A stretch of 37,305 nucleotides of DNA, from positions 1-37,305 of the forward strand of contig JBLIRR010000055.1 in NCBI GenBank assembly GCA_049472395.1. The letters are read 5' to 3'. Shown piece after piece: positions 22,846 to 31,776 of the stretch. Position 1 is the stretch's first letter. Every line of letters begins with the position of its first letter. The position numbers and the translations under genes are program-made. Below the pieces are notes generated by a model. That model was not told where the DNA came from. It ran no database searches and saw only the letters and a program-made list of their open reading frames with translations. This stretch comes from JBLIRR01 sp049472395 (GTDB lineage Bacteria > SZUA-182 > DTGQ01 > JBLIRR01).

Positions 22846-24339
22846 ATGAATAATGGAATTTATTTAGGCATTGATTTTGGTACAGCTACCAATTTTGTTA
22901 CTAAATGGGACTTTAAAAAAACAGACGCTATTCCGGTAGAGAATTTGGGAGGATATGGCGGGGGCTATTTTTGGGATAATGTAATTTATTATGAATCCCC
23001 TACAAATCACATTGTTGGCGAGAAGGCAATTAAAAAAGGTATTACTGAACCATTAAATTTCGTAAAAGATATTAAACGCTATATTGAAGACGATAAGTGG
23101 TGTACAAAAATAAAATCTATTAATAAAGAGCTTACCGCCATAGATGTTGCCGCAGATATCTTTAGGGTAATAAAAGAAAAGGTAGAGAAAAACGAAGGAG
23201 GCAGATCCATTGATGGCATTGTCATTAGTGTGCCTTTTGCTTTTCAACACAGGGAACGACAAAAAATAAAATTGGCAGCAGAGAATGCAGGCCTCAAAGT
23301 GATGGGACTCATAGAAGAACCAATCGCTGCGGCTATTTCCTTCGGATTGCACAGCAAAAGCTTAGAGAATGATAAGATAGAGAAGATCTTAGTCTTCGAT
23401 TTAGGAGGAGGGACCTTTGATGTCACTATATTTGATTTGATTAGAAAATCAGATAATTCCATTAAAGTTGAGGTATTAAATACCGATGGACACAAGAACT
23501 TAGGTGGAAAAGACATTGATAGTATGTTGGTAGAACAATTTTTAGAGAGTTTAGGGTATGATGGGAAAGAGGCAAATATACTCGATGAAAAAAAATATAA
23601 GCAGGACGAATTAGCCTTGATTCTGGAAGCTAAAAAGGTCAAAGAAGAATTATCCGAAGCTGATGAGGTCGATGTGTATCTCGCCAGATTGTTCGATAAT
23701 TGTACTCTTGACATTGAAGGCCTTACACGAGAGGAATTTAATAATTGGCTTCGGAAAAACGGCTTTGTGAGCAAAGTAAAAGAGGTCCTTTATAATTCGC
23801 TTGAGGAGATTGATCTAGACGTCTCTGATATTGAGAGAATTATTTTGGTTGGCGGCTCTAGTAATATTCCCTGTATTCAAGACCTCATTGAAAAGATTTT
23901 CCACAGGAAAGCAGAGTCAAAAGAAGATGTGGGAAGATTAGTTGGCCATGGAGCAGGGGTTTATTGCGGGAAGTTGCTCGATAATAGTTTGAACTACGAG
24001 GTAATTACAAAGGTTAGCCATGATATCGGAATAAAACTTGACGGAAGATTCTTAAAACTCATTGAGAAGAATCAAAGGTATGAGACTTTCTCCGATTATA
24101 AGGAAATTGGTATTGGCAATCAGGCCGAAACAATAAAGGTAGGAATTTATCAAGGCATATATTCTAATATAGATCACTGCAGTTTGATTGGAAAAATCAC
24201 GTTAGATGATGTGTCCCAATTGCCGGAGAAAAAAATAAGAATTAAGCTGGGTACAGATAAAAACGGAATTGTAAAATATATAGTTACTGATGTTGAGGGC
24301 AAGGTAATTAAGGAAGGAGAGGTGACATCAGATGAATAA
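22846..24339 (+). CDS. Hsp70-like ATPase 2
   Basis: 497 residues. Phosphate 1 motif GIDFGTATNF at residues 8-17, SVPFAFQHRERQKI, EEPIAAAISFG, VFDLGGGTFDVT at about 183, and ILVGGSSNIPCIQ at about 334. The order matches an Hsp70 nucleotide-binding domain. GTATN replaces the usual GTTNS, so it diverges more than the other two. About 110 residues after the ATPase domain form a beta-like region; there is no helical lid and no EEVD-like tail. GGGAGG precedes the ATG. Its stop codon overlaps the next gene by 8 bases, pointing to tight translational coupling with the coiled-coil exchange-factor-like protein, its likely partner. Confidence 0.92.
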   Translation: MNNGIYLGIDFGTATNFVTKWDFKKTDAIPVENLGGYGGGYFWDNVIYYESPTNHIVGEKAIKKGITEPLNFVKDIKRYIEDDKWCTKIKSINKELTAIDVAADIFRVIKEKVEKNEGGRSIDGIVISVPFAFQHRERQKIKLAAENAGLKVMGLIEEPIAAAISFGLHSKSLENDKIEKILVFDLGGGTFDVTIFDLIRKSDNSIKVEVLNTDGHKNLGGKDIDSMLVEQFLESLGYDGKEANILDEKKYKQDELALILEAKKVKEELSEADEVDVYLARLFDNCTLDIEGLTREEFNNWLRKNGFVSKVKEVLYNSLEEIDLDVSDIERIILVGGSSNIPCIQDLIEKIFHRKAESKEDVGRLVGHGAGVYCGKLLDNSLNYEVITKVSHDIGIKLDGRFLKLIEKNQRYETFSDYKEIGIGNQAETIKVGIYQGIYSNIDHCSLIGKITLDDVSQLPEKKIRIKLGTDKNGIVKYIVTDVEGKVIKEGEVTSDE

Positions 24340-25438
24340 AGAAACGATAAATCAATCAGATGAAATGAGTGGACACACTCAAAGTGATTGTTCGGAATCC
24401 AAAAAGATGGACAGTGAGATCGCAAGACTGCAGGAGAATTATATAGAATTAGAAAAAAATATAGCAGAGAAATTGCAGGAACAGAAAAATCTTATTCAAA
24501 ATATTTTGGAATCTAATAAAGAAAGTAATAAAGATTCAGAAGAGACTAAAAATGATCAACTCGATTCTATTCTCAACAAATTAAATGGGATTGCTCAGAT
24601 AGATTCCATTTTAAGCAGATTAAATGGGATTGAAGCGATCCTTAAGAATGAATTGCGCCCGGAGGTTGCTCAGAAATTGGGTAAGATTGAAACTGATATC
24701 CAAACTATACCTGACAAAATAAAAGATATACATAATGAGGCTTCGGATATAAAAGAATTATCTGAACAATTTAAAGCGATTGAAGCTATCCTCAAGAATG
24801 AATTGCGGCCAGAGGTTGCCCAGAAATTGGGTAAGATTGAAACTGATATCCAAACTATACCTGCTAAAATAGACAATATACTGAATATGGCCTCGAATAT
24901 AAGAGAATTATGTGAAGGATTTGAAGAAAAAGACAGTTCGAGCACCAGCAATAATATTGGGTTCCCCCCCTCAAATGAAGATGATGAATTAATTCTCGAC
25001 CTTGCAAATTATGGGCAGAAAATTTTTCAGCAATTAACGATTGCAGCTCGTCATTATGCTCAAAATCGAAACGATCTTGATGCAATAAATAAAATAAAGA
25101 TAGATTATGAGAATAAAATTAAGATCACGAAGGAAGAATTCTTTGAAAAAGGCAAAGAAGAAGGTGGCAAGAAAATCTTAGAGAATCTGCTCAGCCGGTC
25201 ACAAGACTTGGATGACTTTTTTGCTCACGATGATATTTTGAAAGGTTCTCAAATTAATGGTCTGGAGAAAGATCAAAGATTTCTAAAGGGCGGACAGGTT
25301 GAGATCACACCTGAAAACAAACCTGAATTTGAAAAACTGGCTCATTGTGAGTCTCTTGGAAAATTTAAAGTTACAAAATCTTGTTATACATTTAATGGCG
25401 AAGTTATTCAATATGCGGAATTAAAAGCAATAGAATAA
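24332..25438 (+). CDS. coiled-coil GrpE-like protein
   Basis: 368 residues. Residues ~25-200 are heptad-rich coiled coil, including two near-identical 29-residue copies of IEAILKNELRPEVAQKLG ... ETDIQTIP, 50 residues apart. A helical segment follows, then EFFEKGKEEGGKKILENLLSRSQDLDDFF, comparable to the GrpE dimer/bundle motif (K-x-x-x-x-LL-x-x-x-D-x-L). The end, LGKFKVTKSCYTFNGEVIQYAELKAIE in part, resembles the GrpE beta-wing (GxV-x-x-GY-x-x-NG-x-V-x-x-A-x-V). I infer an exchange factor for one or more of the Hsp70-like proteins. The family match is remote and the coiled coil is far longer than in GrpE (about 200 residues in total). Overlaps gene 2; 15 bases before gene 3. Confidence 0.62.
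   Translation: MNKETINQSDEMSGHTQSDCSESKKMDSEIARLQENYIELEKNIAEKLQEQKNLIQNILESNKESNKDSEETKNDQLDSILNKLNGIAQIDSILSRLNGIEAILKNELRPEVAQKLGKIETDIQTIPDKIKDIHNEASDIKELSEQFKAIEAILKNELRPEVAQKLGKIETDIQTIPAKIDNILNMASNIRELCEGFEEKDSSSTSNNIGFPPSNEDDELILDLANYGQKIFQQLTIAARHYAQNRNDLDAINKIKIDYENKIKITKEEFFEKGKEEGGKKILENLLSRSQDLDDFFAHDDILKGSQINGLEKDQRFLKGGQVEITPENKPEFEKLAHCESLGKFKVTKSCYTFNGEVIQYAELKAIE
24628..24864 (+). repeat. tandem 150-bp duplication inside the coiled-coil gene
   Basis: Two ~87-base copies begin at about 24628 and 24778 and encode the same peptide with mostly synonymous differences. The period is 150 bases (50 residues), consistent with recent internal duplication under protein-level constraint. 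Confidence 0.75.
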
Positions 25439-25453
25439 AGGGGGAATTTTATC

Positions 25454-26932
25454 ATGGGAAAATTAAAAGTAGGGATAGATTTAGGCACTACAAATTCAGC
25501 GTGTGCAGCAATAGTAAATGGAAAGTTTGATTTTATAAAATTTAAAGGTGGAAAACAACTTCTGCCTTCAGCAATTCTATGGCAAGATGGGCAATTAACC
25601 GTAGGGGAGAGAGCAAAGAAAAAATCCGTAATATATCCTGATAATTTTATAAAATCATCAAAGATTTATATGGGAGATTTTGATAAAACGTGGGAGATTG
25701 AGGGAAGGACATTTACGCCGACCGATGTTGCAGCTGAAATCCTCACTGCTATTAGAGAAGAAGCTGAGAAAAAATATGATCCAGATGGAAAAATTACCGC
25801 AGTCATAACTGTTCCAGCTTATTTTAGCTCAAATCAAATTGGCGAGACAAAAAAAGCAGCAGAGATGGCAGGTTTTGATGTAAAACAAATTATCACCGAA
25901 CCTGTTGCCGCAGCAATTGCCTATGGTTTTGACGATGATGTGGATCAGAAACTTTTTGTTGTGGATATTGGCGGTGGAACATTCGATGTGTCTATTTTAG
26001 AGGTCAAAGGCAATAAGTTCGAAACCTTGGCTATTGATGGAGACAAAAGGCTTGGGGGAGATGATTTTGATCAGGTACTTATGGATATGTGCGTGAGCTA
26101 CATCAAAGAATCAACAGGAGTTGACCTGTCGAGTCCTGAGGAGTGCGAGCTTGAAAGGGAGGAATTTAGCCGGGCACGACAAAGATTAATCCTTGAAGTT
26201 GAACTGAAAAAAATTGAGCTCAGCGAAAGCGAAGAAGTGGAAATAGAGATTCCTAATTTATTTACTTATGATGATAAAAATTATAATTTCACCATGCCCG
26301 TATCACGACAAGAATTTGAAGAGGCATCAAGTCACTTATTCAGTAAGATTAAAAGCATAACGCAACAATGTTTGGAAGAAGCATCAATGGAGCCCTCGGA
26401 CATTGACAAGGTTATTTTAGTAGGAGGAACAGCATACATACCCTTAATTCAATCATATGTTAAGGATTTATTTAATAAAGATCCTTATGCTGATAAGCCT
26501 CTTGAAAACTTAGTTGTCATGGGTGCCACATTAATAGCCGATGATGAACATGACTCCATTACCGTGCTCGATATAATATCCCATTCATTAGGAATTGAAG
26601 TAGTTGGGAAGGAATATGAAAAGATTTTAGTGAAAAATGATAAATATCCTCTTTCAAAGGCAAAAGTATTTACCACAAGCGTTGATTATCAAGGAGCTGT
26701 CTCCATAGCTATTTTTGAGGGTGAAGATGAAGCTTTGGTTGATAATAATGAGTTCTATGGCTGGTTCTATTTAGATAATATCGAGCAAGCATTAGCAGGG
26801 GTCCCCCGGATAGAAGTGGAGTTTTCTTTTGATAAAAGCAGAGATCTTTTGGTTACTGCAAAAGATCTCAACACCGGCTCTGAAAAATCAAAGACAATAG
26901 CTATTAATAAAAGTGCGAGGAGTTCATCATAA
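25454..26932 (+). CDS. Hsp70-like ATPase 3
   Basis: 492 residues and the most DnaK-like of the three: GIDLGTTNSACAA (7-19), ITVPAYFSSNQIGETKKAAEMAG, EPVAAAIAYG, VVDIGGGTFDVSIL (about 169), LGGDDFDQVL, and ILVGGTAYIPLIQ (about 321). A beta substrate domain follows (SHSLGIEVVGKEYEKIL, KAKVFTTSVDYQGAVSIAIFEG), but the chain ends at about 490 instead of ~610-640, so the helical lid is missing. It ends KSARSSS. AAGGGGG lies in front of its ATG, 15 bases after the GrpE-like gene. It is the last gene of the operon; a strong terminator follows. Confidence 0.95.
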   Translation: MGKLKVGIDLGTTNSACAAIVNGKFDFIKFKGGKQLLPSAILWQDGQLTVGERAKKKSVIYPDNFIKSSKIYMGDFDKTWEIEGRTFTPTDVAAEILTAIREEAEKKYDPDGKITAVITVPAYFSSNQIGETKKAAEMAGFDVKQIITEPVAAAIAYGFDDDVDQKLFVVDIGGGTFDVSILEVKGNKFETLAIDGDKRLGGDDFDQVLMDMCVSYIKESTGVDLSSPEECELEREEFSRARQRLILEVELKKIELSESEEVEIEIPNLFTYDDKNYNFTMPVSRQEFEEASSHLFSKIKSITQQCLEEASMEPSDIDKVILVGGTAYIPLIQSYVKDLFNKDPYADKPLENLVVMGATLIADDEHDSITVLDIISHSLGIEVVGKEYEKILVKNDKYPLSKAKVFTTSVDYQGAVSIAIFEGEDEALVDNNEFYGWFYLDNIEQALAGVPRIEVEFSFDKSRDLLVTAKDLNTGSEKSKTIAINKSARSSS

Positions 26933-26983
26933 TTTTAATATAATGTAAACCCTTAATTCATAGCCATCATGGTGAGAAGACAG

Positions 26984-27025
26984 AACCCAGGGGTCAGATT
27001 TTCTTCTGACTCCTGGGTTTTTATT
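26984..27025 (+). terminator. Rho-independent terminator of the Hsp70 island
   Basis: A 15-bp stem with one G-T wobble, AACCCAGGGGTCAGA (26984-26998) and TCTGACTCCTGGGTT (27005-27019), followed by TTTATTTT. Confidence 0.85.
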
Positions 27026-27030
27026 TTGCC

Positions 27031-27579
27031 CTATAATTGAAGGACTGCATTCTCTTTTAATGCCGCCAATCGATCTTTGAGTAATGGATGTTTAAATGCT
27101 TCATCATCCAAGGATTGAATCTTAATCTTTAAAATAACCTCGGAATTAGAGGTATTTAATATATTTTTAATTTTATTATAAAGAGTTGCTGTTAAATTCT
27201 GTGAATCAACCATAAATACACTGTAGGTAAGCAGGTTAGGCTCTTTTTCAAATCCTTCATCTTCCTGGAAATATCCGGAACCTACTACTCCTGCTCTTGT
27301 TAAAATGGTACAAGGATGAAGTGCTCCTATCCAATAAAGCCAATTCAGGATAGTCTGTTTACTTTTAACCGCTTTAGGGATCATCTTTAGATTCTCAACT
27401 GCAGCTTGGATACTTTGACTGAACAGCAAAATATTTTGAAACACATGACCAATAATATTAATACCAACGTGCTTCTCCCTTGGGAGAAAGCTGGGCAGGA
27501 GGGAAAACCTTGCTATTGCTGAAAGGATAAGGCTCTGAGGTTCTTCAATCGGGCAATGAACCCTAATGTTTTGAGCCAT
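27031..27579 (-). CDS. hypothetical protein (182 aa)
   Basis: Not recognised. There is no signal peptide. The N-terminal half is helical and hydrophobic in patches (IIGHVFQNILLFSQSIQAAVENL), with PREKHVGINIIG; the C-terminal half contains an LLTYSVFMVDSQNLTATLYNKIKNIL segment and a Lys/Leu-rich end. It converges on the Hsp70 terminator. No SD is visible before the ATG at 27579, so the start may be wrong. Codon use is similar to the neighbours, and the frame is long for chance in AT-rich DNA. Confidence 0.5.
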   Translation of the reverse strand: MAQNIRVHCPIEEPQSLILSAIARFSLLPSFLPREKHVGINIIGHVFQNILLFSQSIQAAVENLKMIPKAVKSKQTILNWLYWIGALHPCTILTRAGVVGSGYFQEDEGFEKEPNLLTYSVFMVDSQNLTATLYNKIKNILNTSNSEVILKIKIQSLDDEAFKHPLLKDRLAALKENAVLQL

Positions 27580-27761
27580 AGTAACCAGGTTATCTTATAT
27601 CAAATAATCATAATTATTGATCTGTTGAAAAATTATTTTCAGCAAGATAAAGGAGAAGTATTTTTTCAATTAGGAGACTTGACATTTATAAGGCACTTGG
27701 TAAATGTTTTGTTTAATAGCGACAGAGACATTCCACCATTTTAAAGCAAGGAGAAACAGAT

Positions 27762-27869
27762 ATGGGGGATAAGGGAAGTAAAGATAAAGGCAAAAGGGAA
27801 CAACAGAAAAAGGCTCAGCTTAGTCCAAAAGAAAAACGAAAAGCAAAAAAAGAAAAGAAGAATAAATAA
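27762..27869 (+). CDS. 35-residue lysine-rich small protein
   Basis: An AAGGAG 6-12 bases ahead (AGCAAGGAGAAACAG) leads to MGDKGSKDKGKREQQKK then AQLSPKEKRKAKKEKKNK and TAA. Small, highly basic proteins with the MGDKGSKDKGKxxQ opening recur in many Gram-negative genomes as uncharacterised single genes. It may bind nucleic acid or be intrinsically disordered; the function is unknown. It is too short for most gene callers. Confidence 0.6.
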   Translation: MGDKGSKDKGKREQQKKAQLSPKEKRKAKKEKKNK

Positions 27870-27886
27870 TAATAAGCGGAGCTTTG

Positions 27887-29992
27887 CTAGGCAGGACTAT
27901 GTAATTCTGCTTCATCTAATTGTCTAAATGCTTCAATAAGAATCGCATCAAGCGGTAAAAAAATATTATCTGCAGGGTATTGTTTTACAGGAAGGATCTT
28001 AAAGTAACCCTTATCGCGCCAACAGACAATTCTATATATCGCTTCATCTCCTTTCTTTTCACCACAATTGGCATGCACCAGGATGCCTTTCCGTATATAA
28101 ATATTTCCTCTCTGTCCTGATTCTTCTTCCACAAGAATATGGATATCCCGCTGGCTCAGGGAAAGCGCTTGTAAAAGATTGATAAAAGGCAATTCTTTAA
28201 ATGTACCCTTACAGCCGCATATCTTCTCTGAATCAGCTGAGAGATCCGATAAAATCATAAGCGCCTTGCGCATCCGCGCTATAATAATTTCAAAATTGAA
28301 AGGGGGAACAAACACATCATGAAAACCTGAATCAAGCAGACTGATAATAAGGGAGGATTTCTTTTGGGTTGTAATGGCATAAATGAGAGTTGCCGAATCC
28401 TGTGTTACAAACCGCCCAAATTTCATCGTGTTATTCGGGTAACAGTCAAAATTAATAATAATAATATTTGGCCTTTGACGCTCATACAAACGTTCCAATT
28501 CTTCAAAATTATATATGGTAACAACTCTAAAACCGGCGTGGCTTAAATATTTAGTAAGCTCTGTTGACACTGGGTTTATTTCACTTACGATGAATATATC
28601 CTTTTGTATCCCAATCGCTTCGGGCGTTTTCGATTTATCGAGTATTCTCATATAGGTTTCAATAACTTCCGTTGAGAATAAGGTCCCCTCAAGGATTCTC
28701 AATTCAGATTTTATAGCCTCAAGATCAGATTTTTGCAGTTTTTCTGGATTTAAAAATACGCAATGACGGTACCATGTGATTGCCAGCACCTGAATACCGA
28801 GAGTAATTTCCTGATTGTCTGCTGTAATTTTATCTATGCCCCCCTTTTGAGAGATTAGTAGGAAAAAGGACTGGAGACAGGCCTTAATATCCCATGGAAA
28901 ATGCAACGACTGCGCAATTGTCAGGGAATCCTCACAATCAATGAATAAAAAATTATCCTTATCATTAGTCTTGTGAGGGATTAAGAGAGTGGCAATGATG
29001 TAAAGGCCATCCCTTACTATTCGCCGAAGACCGAGAGAAAGAGCAAGATTTCTGATATCATCAAAAATGCTCCTGTAAGGGAGAGTGTCAGCGTCATGCT
29101 TAACGCGATAACTTCTTATTTTTTGTAAAGCCTCGATTAAACTATCAATGCACATGTCATAGGGCACCGGATTATGTAATAGTGCATCGCTGATCGAAGA
29201 GAAGTAAGTAACTTCAGCATTCGGAACATGTATAATCCCCTCCCTGATCCATTGATTGAAAGTCTCGCGCATATCCTGCGAAATTACAATATAATCAAAT
29301 GAGCAATCATGTATAGCATTGGCAATGTCATCAGGTTGGCAAAATACGTGTAAAGTATACCCTTCCCGAAGAAAAATCGGGCTGAGAGAAGTTTTCAGGA
29401 AGAGAGCATTCGTCACCATGAGCACATTCTTGACGATGGGATTTATGGCGGATTCACTTTTCTCGATTGAAACATCATGGCTTGGTGGTGCCCTGTCTCC
29501 TTCGAACAGATCGGGAAATTCGACTATTTGCTCGATTGATTCATCATAAGAGACCTTTCTATGATAGTGGATATCAATCATCTTATGTAATATACTTTCA
29601 ACTGCCACATACATTTTTATTTCACGTATACCCGATGCTTGTTGAACTGCAGAAAGTATCTCCGTATCATCCGGGTTCATTACCGCTATAGAAAGCGTGC
29701 GACTCTCCCGATCGTATTCAAAAGGAAGGATGAATTTACTTGTTGCGAGGTTAAATGGTACTTTTTCTATGATATCGTGGGGGATCTGTCTTCCGTTAAG
29801 TTGTATACCGGGTATCCCAAAATGCTCAGACAACGTATCAACGAGTTGCTCTTCAGTAAGAATCCGGTAATACAATAAATGTGAAGCTAAAAGTCCTCCA
29901 TGGGATTTTTGACGCAGCAATGCTTGATTAAGCTGTTCTTTCGTAATCAATCCCCGTCTGAGTATGACTTGGCCAATGTATTCTCTGATCAT
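27887..29992 (-). CDS. multidomain MshEN / receiver-like / DUF4388 signalling protein
   Basis: 701 residues, soluble. Residues 1-145 form an MshEN (GspE N-terminal) domain: IGQVILRRGLITKEQLNQAL and LTEEQLVDTLSEHFG; some MshEN domains bind cyclic di-GMP. Next come a receiver-like fold (about 188-290, VLMVTNALFLKTSLSPIF, acceptor Asp not obvious), a helical middle that may be a degenerate HD-type domain (about 300-445), a second receiver-like fold (about 460-575, IFIVSEINPVSTEL, Asp in IIINFDCYP), and DUF4388/PATAN (about 590-690, GTFKELPFINLLQALSLSQRD). The ATG overlaps the PilT stop by 4 bases, so it is translated with PilT. Probable role: regulator of pilus retraction or surface motility. 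Confidence 0.8.
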   Translation of the reverse strand: MIREYIGQVILRRGLITKEQLNQALLRQKSHGGLLASHLLYYRILTEEQLVDTLSEHFGIPGIQLNGRQIPHDIIEKVPFNLATSKFILPFEYDRESRTLSIAVMNPDDTEILSAVQQASGIREIKMYVAVESILHKMIDIHYHRKVSYDESIEQIVEFPDLFEGDRAPPSHDVSIEKSESAINPIVKNVLMVTNALFLKTSLSPIFLREGYTLHVFCQPDDIANAIHDCSFDYIVISQDMRETFNQWIREGIIHVPNAEVTYFSSISDALLHNPVPYDMCIDSLIEALQKIRSYRVKHDADTLPYRSIFDDIRNLALSLGLRRIVRDGLYIIATLLIPHKTNDKDNFLFIDCEDSLTIAQSLHFPWDIKACLQSFFLLISQKGGIDKITADNQEITLGIQVLAITWYRHCVFLNPEKLQKSDLEAIKSELRILEGTLFSTEVIETYMRILDKSKTPEAIGIQKDIFIVSEINPVSTELTKYLSHAGFRVVTIYNFEELERLYERQRPNIIIINFDCYPNNTMKFGRFVTQDSATLIYAITTQKKSSLIISLLDSGFHDVFVPPFNFEIIIARMRKALMILSDLSADSEKICGCKGTFKELPFINLLQALSLSQRDIHILVEEESGQRGNIYIRKGILVHANCGEKKGDEAIYRIVCWRDKGYFKILPVKQYPADNIFLPLDAILIEAFRQLDEAELHSPA

Positions 29993-31089
29993 ACTAACCT
30001 ACCCTTACTCATGGTGTCATGAGAAGAATGTGTTTCCTTACCACAGCTCAAAAAAACGTGAGGATTCTCTGTATGGCTCGCAGCCTCTTTTACAGTAATA
30101 ATTCCTTGCTCCACCAATTCCTTTAAATGTTGTTCCATCAGCTGCATGCCCTCTTTCTTGCCCGTCATAATCGAATTATTCATCATTTGTGGTTTCGACT
30201 CCCTAATGAGATTGCTAATAGCATGATTACATACCATGATCTCAATGGCAGCTATGCGACCTTTCCCATCTGCCCTGCGCAATAATTGCTGGGAACATGA
30301 ACAGATCAATACTTCTGATAGTGTATGCCGCATCTGGGATTGTTGGTCTGAAGGAAACACGTCTATTAAACGGCTGACTGTTTGAGCTGCAGATTTTGTG
30401 TGCAACGTTCCCAAGACGAGTAGGCCCACCTCTGCAGCAGTGACTGCGAGAGATATACTTTCATTATCTCTCATTTCACCAACAAGTACCACATTCGGAT
30501 CTTCTCTTAAGACTGCACGCAAAGCATTTGCAAATGAATTACTATGCTCACCGATTTGACGTTGGTGAATTAAGCAGTTTTTATTAGGATGAATAAATTC
30601 CAAGGGGTCCTCAAGAGTAATGATATGATAATTTTTATATTCATTGAGATAGTCTATCATTGCAGCTAAGGTAGTAGATTTGCCGGAATTGGCTGCTCCT
30701 GTCACCAGAATCAATCCGCTTTTTTTTGTAAGTAGCTCTTTTAAAACAGGGGGAAATCCGAGACCATCGAGGTTAGGAATAGTATGGGGGATGAGACGAA
30801 ATGCTGCTGCAAGTCCCGGATATTTTTTGAATATATTTATGCGAAATCGTGCTACACCGGGAAGAGTGTAAGCTATATCAATTTCCCCTTTTTTTTCAAA
30901 ATAGGCGATTTGACTGTCTGAGAGGAGCTCATAAAGGAGTATGTCTACTTCCTCTTCCGTAAGGGCTTTGTGTTTTGTTTCATCTAAAACACCATTAATG
31001 CGAACCAGAGGCGCTGATCCGGCACTGATATGGAGATCAGAAGCCCCAACATCCTGCATAATTTTTAAAAATGGATCAATTTTTGGCAT
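29989..31089 (-). CDS. pilT: PilT/PilU-type type IV pilus retraction ATPase
   Basis: 366 residues. Motifs in order: Walker A GAANSGKST (131-139, with Ala-Ala replacing the usual Pro-Thr), Asp box IITLEDPLEF (156-165), Walker B VLVGEMRD (201-208), and His box GTLHTKSA (227-234). The N-terminal PAS-like part has DLHISAGSAPLVRINGVL. The C-terminal helix region ends in a Ser/His/Thr-rich tail of about 25 residues. It is a hexameric cytoplasmic motor that depolymerises type IV pili. Its partner gene overlaps at ATGA; no pilin genes are in the window. The SD is weak. Confidence 0.94.
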   Translation of the reverse strand: MPKIDPFLKIMQDVGASDLHISAGSAPLVRINGVLDETKHKALTEEEVDILLYELLSDSQIAYFEKKGEIDIAYTLPGVARFRINIFKKYPGLAAAFRLIPHTIPNLDGLGFPPVLKELLTKKSGLILVTGAANSGKSTTLAAMIDYLNEYKNYHIITLEDPLEFIHPNKNCLIHQRQIGEHSNSFANALRAVLREDPNVVLVGEMRDNESISLAVTAAEVGLLVLGTLHTKSAAQTVSRLIDVFPSDQQSQMRHTLSEVLICSCSQQLLRRADGKGRIAAIEIMVCNHAISNLIRESKPQMMNNSIMTGKKEGMQLMEQHLKELVEQGIITVKEAASHTENPHVFLSCGKETHSSHDTMSKGRLV

Positions 31090-31628
31090 TTATTATATCT
31101 TTTCATAAATTGTTGTATATATATATTTACAGCCTAGTGTCCTTATTCTATATATCGACATTTCCATTCTCATTAATTAGTAATAGAATAATATTATGTT
31201 TTTATCAATTTAATATATTATTTATAAGCATTTTTATTTCATAATATTAAAATAAAAATGTAAACTTTTATTAAATATTATTAATTAAAGTAGATTACCT
31301 AGTAAGTGAATTAAAAATAGAGGAGGGCTGTCTGTTTTTCATTATGAATCAATAAATTAGAATACCTGGCGCAATTTTAATGCCACGAATTAAGGTTGGC
31401 TTTAATTGAAATCCTGGATGGTGGATTAAATGAATTAGTCTTGATGAGAGAATTTCATTTTCTAAGTATAAGTGGAAAAAAGATAGAAAAAAGGTGAGAA
31501 AATCTATTGCTATGTAATCAATATTATAATTAAAATGTTTTTTTATCTTTTCTAATATAAATAAATAAAAAATGCATATTTTATCTAAAAAATTCTCAGT
31601 AGCTATTCATCTTAAATTTTGCTCTTTA
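31090..31628. other. long AT-rich intergenic region
   Basis: Divergent promoter space between pilT and the secreted dehydrogenase-like gene. Very AT-rich, no credible gene, no clear -35/-10 pair identified. Confidence 0.5.
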
Positions 31629-31717
31629 GGCCCACGGGACAAGTGCCCCGTGGCATACCATCACCCTCATCAGGGGGGCTTATCCATCATGGTCATCTGC
31701 GAATCGATTTTATGACC
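31629..31717 (+). promoter_or_regulatory. structured leader upstream of the PASTA-dehydrogenase gene
   Basis: A GC-rich patch in AT-rich DNA. Stem CCACGGG/CCCGTGG at 31632-31638 and 31647-31653; CCCT/AGGG at 31664-31667 and 31672-31675; ACCAT/ATGGT at 31657-31661 and 31689-31693. A competing stem GGTCAT/ATGACC pairs 31691-31696 with 31712-31717, so the last two cannot coexist. It ends 60 bases before the start codon. No known riboswitch class recognised. Confidence 0.4.
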
Positions 31718-31776
31718 GAAGATTATTGTATTATTTCATAATGAGCAATGACTCACAAATACATAAGGAGTTAATA

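Noticed and set aside
27556..27744. 62-codon plus-strand frame before the lysine-rich gene
   Set aside because: It partly overlaps the start of a minus-strand gene, has no SD or motif, and the composition is that of AT-rich spacer.
31629..31717. Cyclic di-GMP (GEMM) riboswitch
   Set aside because: The core bases of the GEMM aptamer are not found; only generic switching stems are seen.
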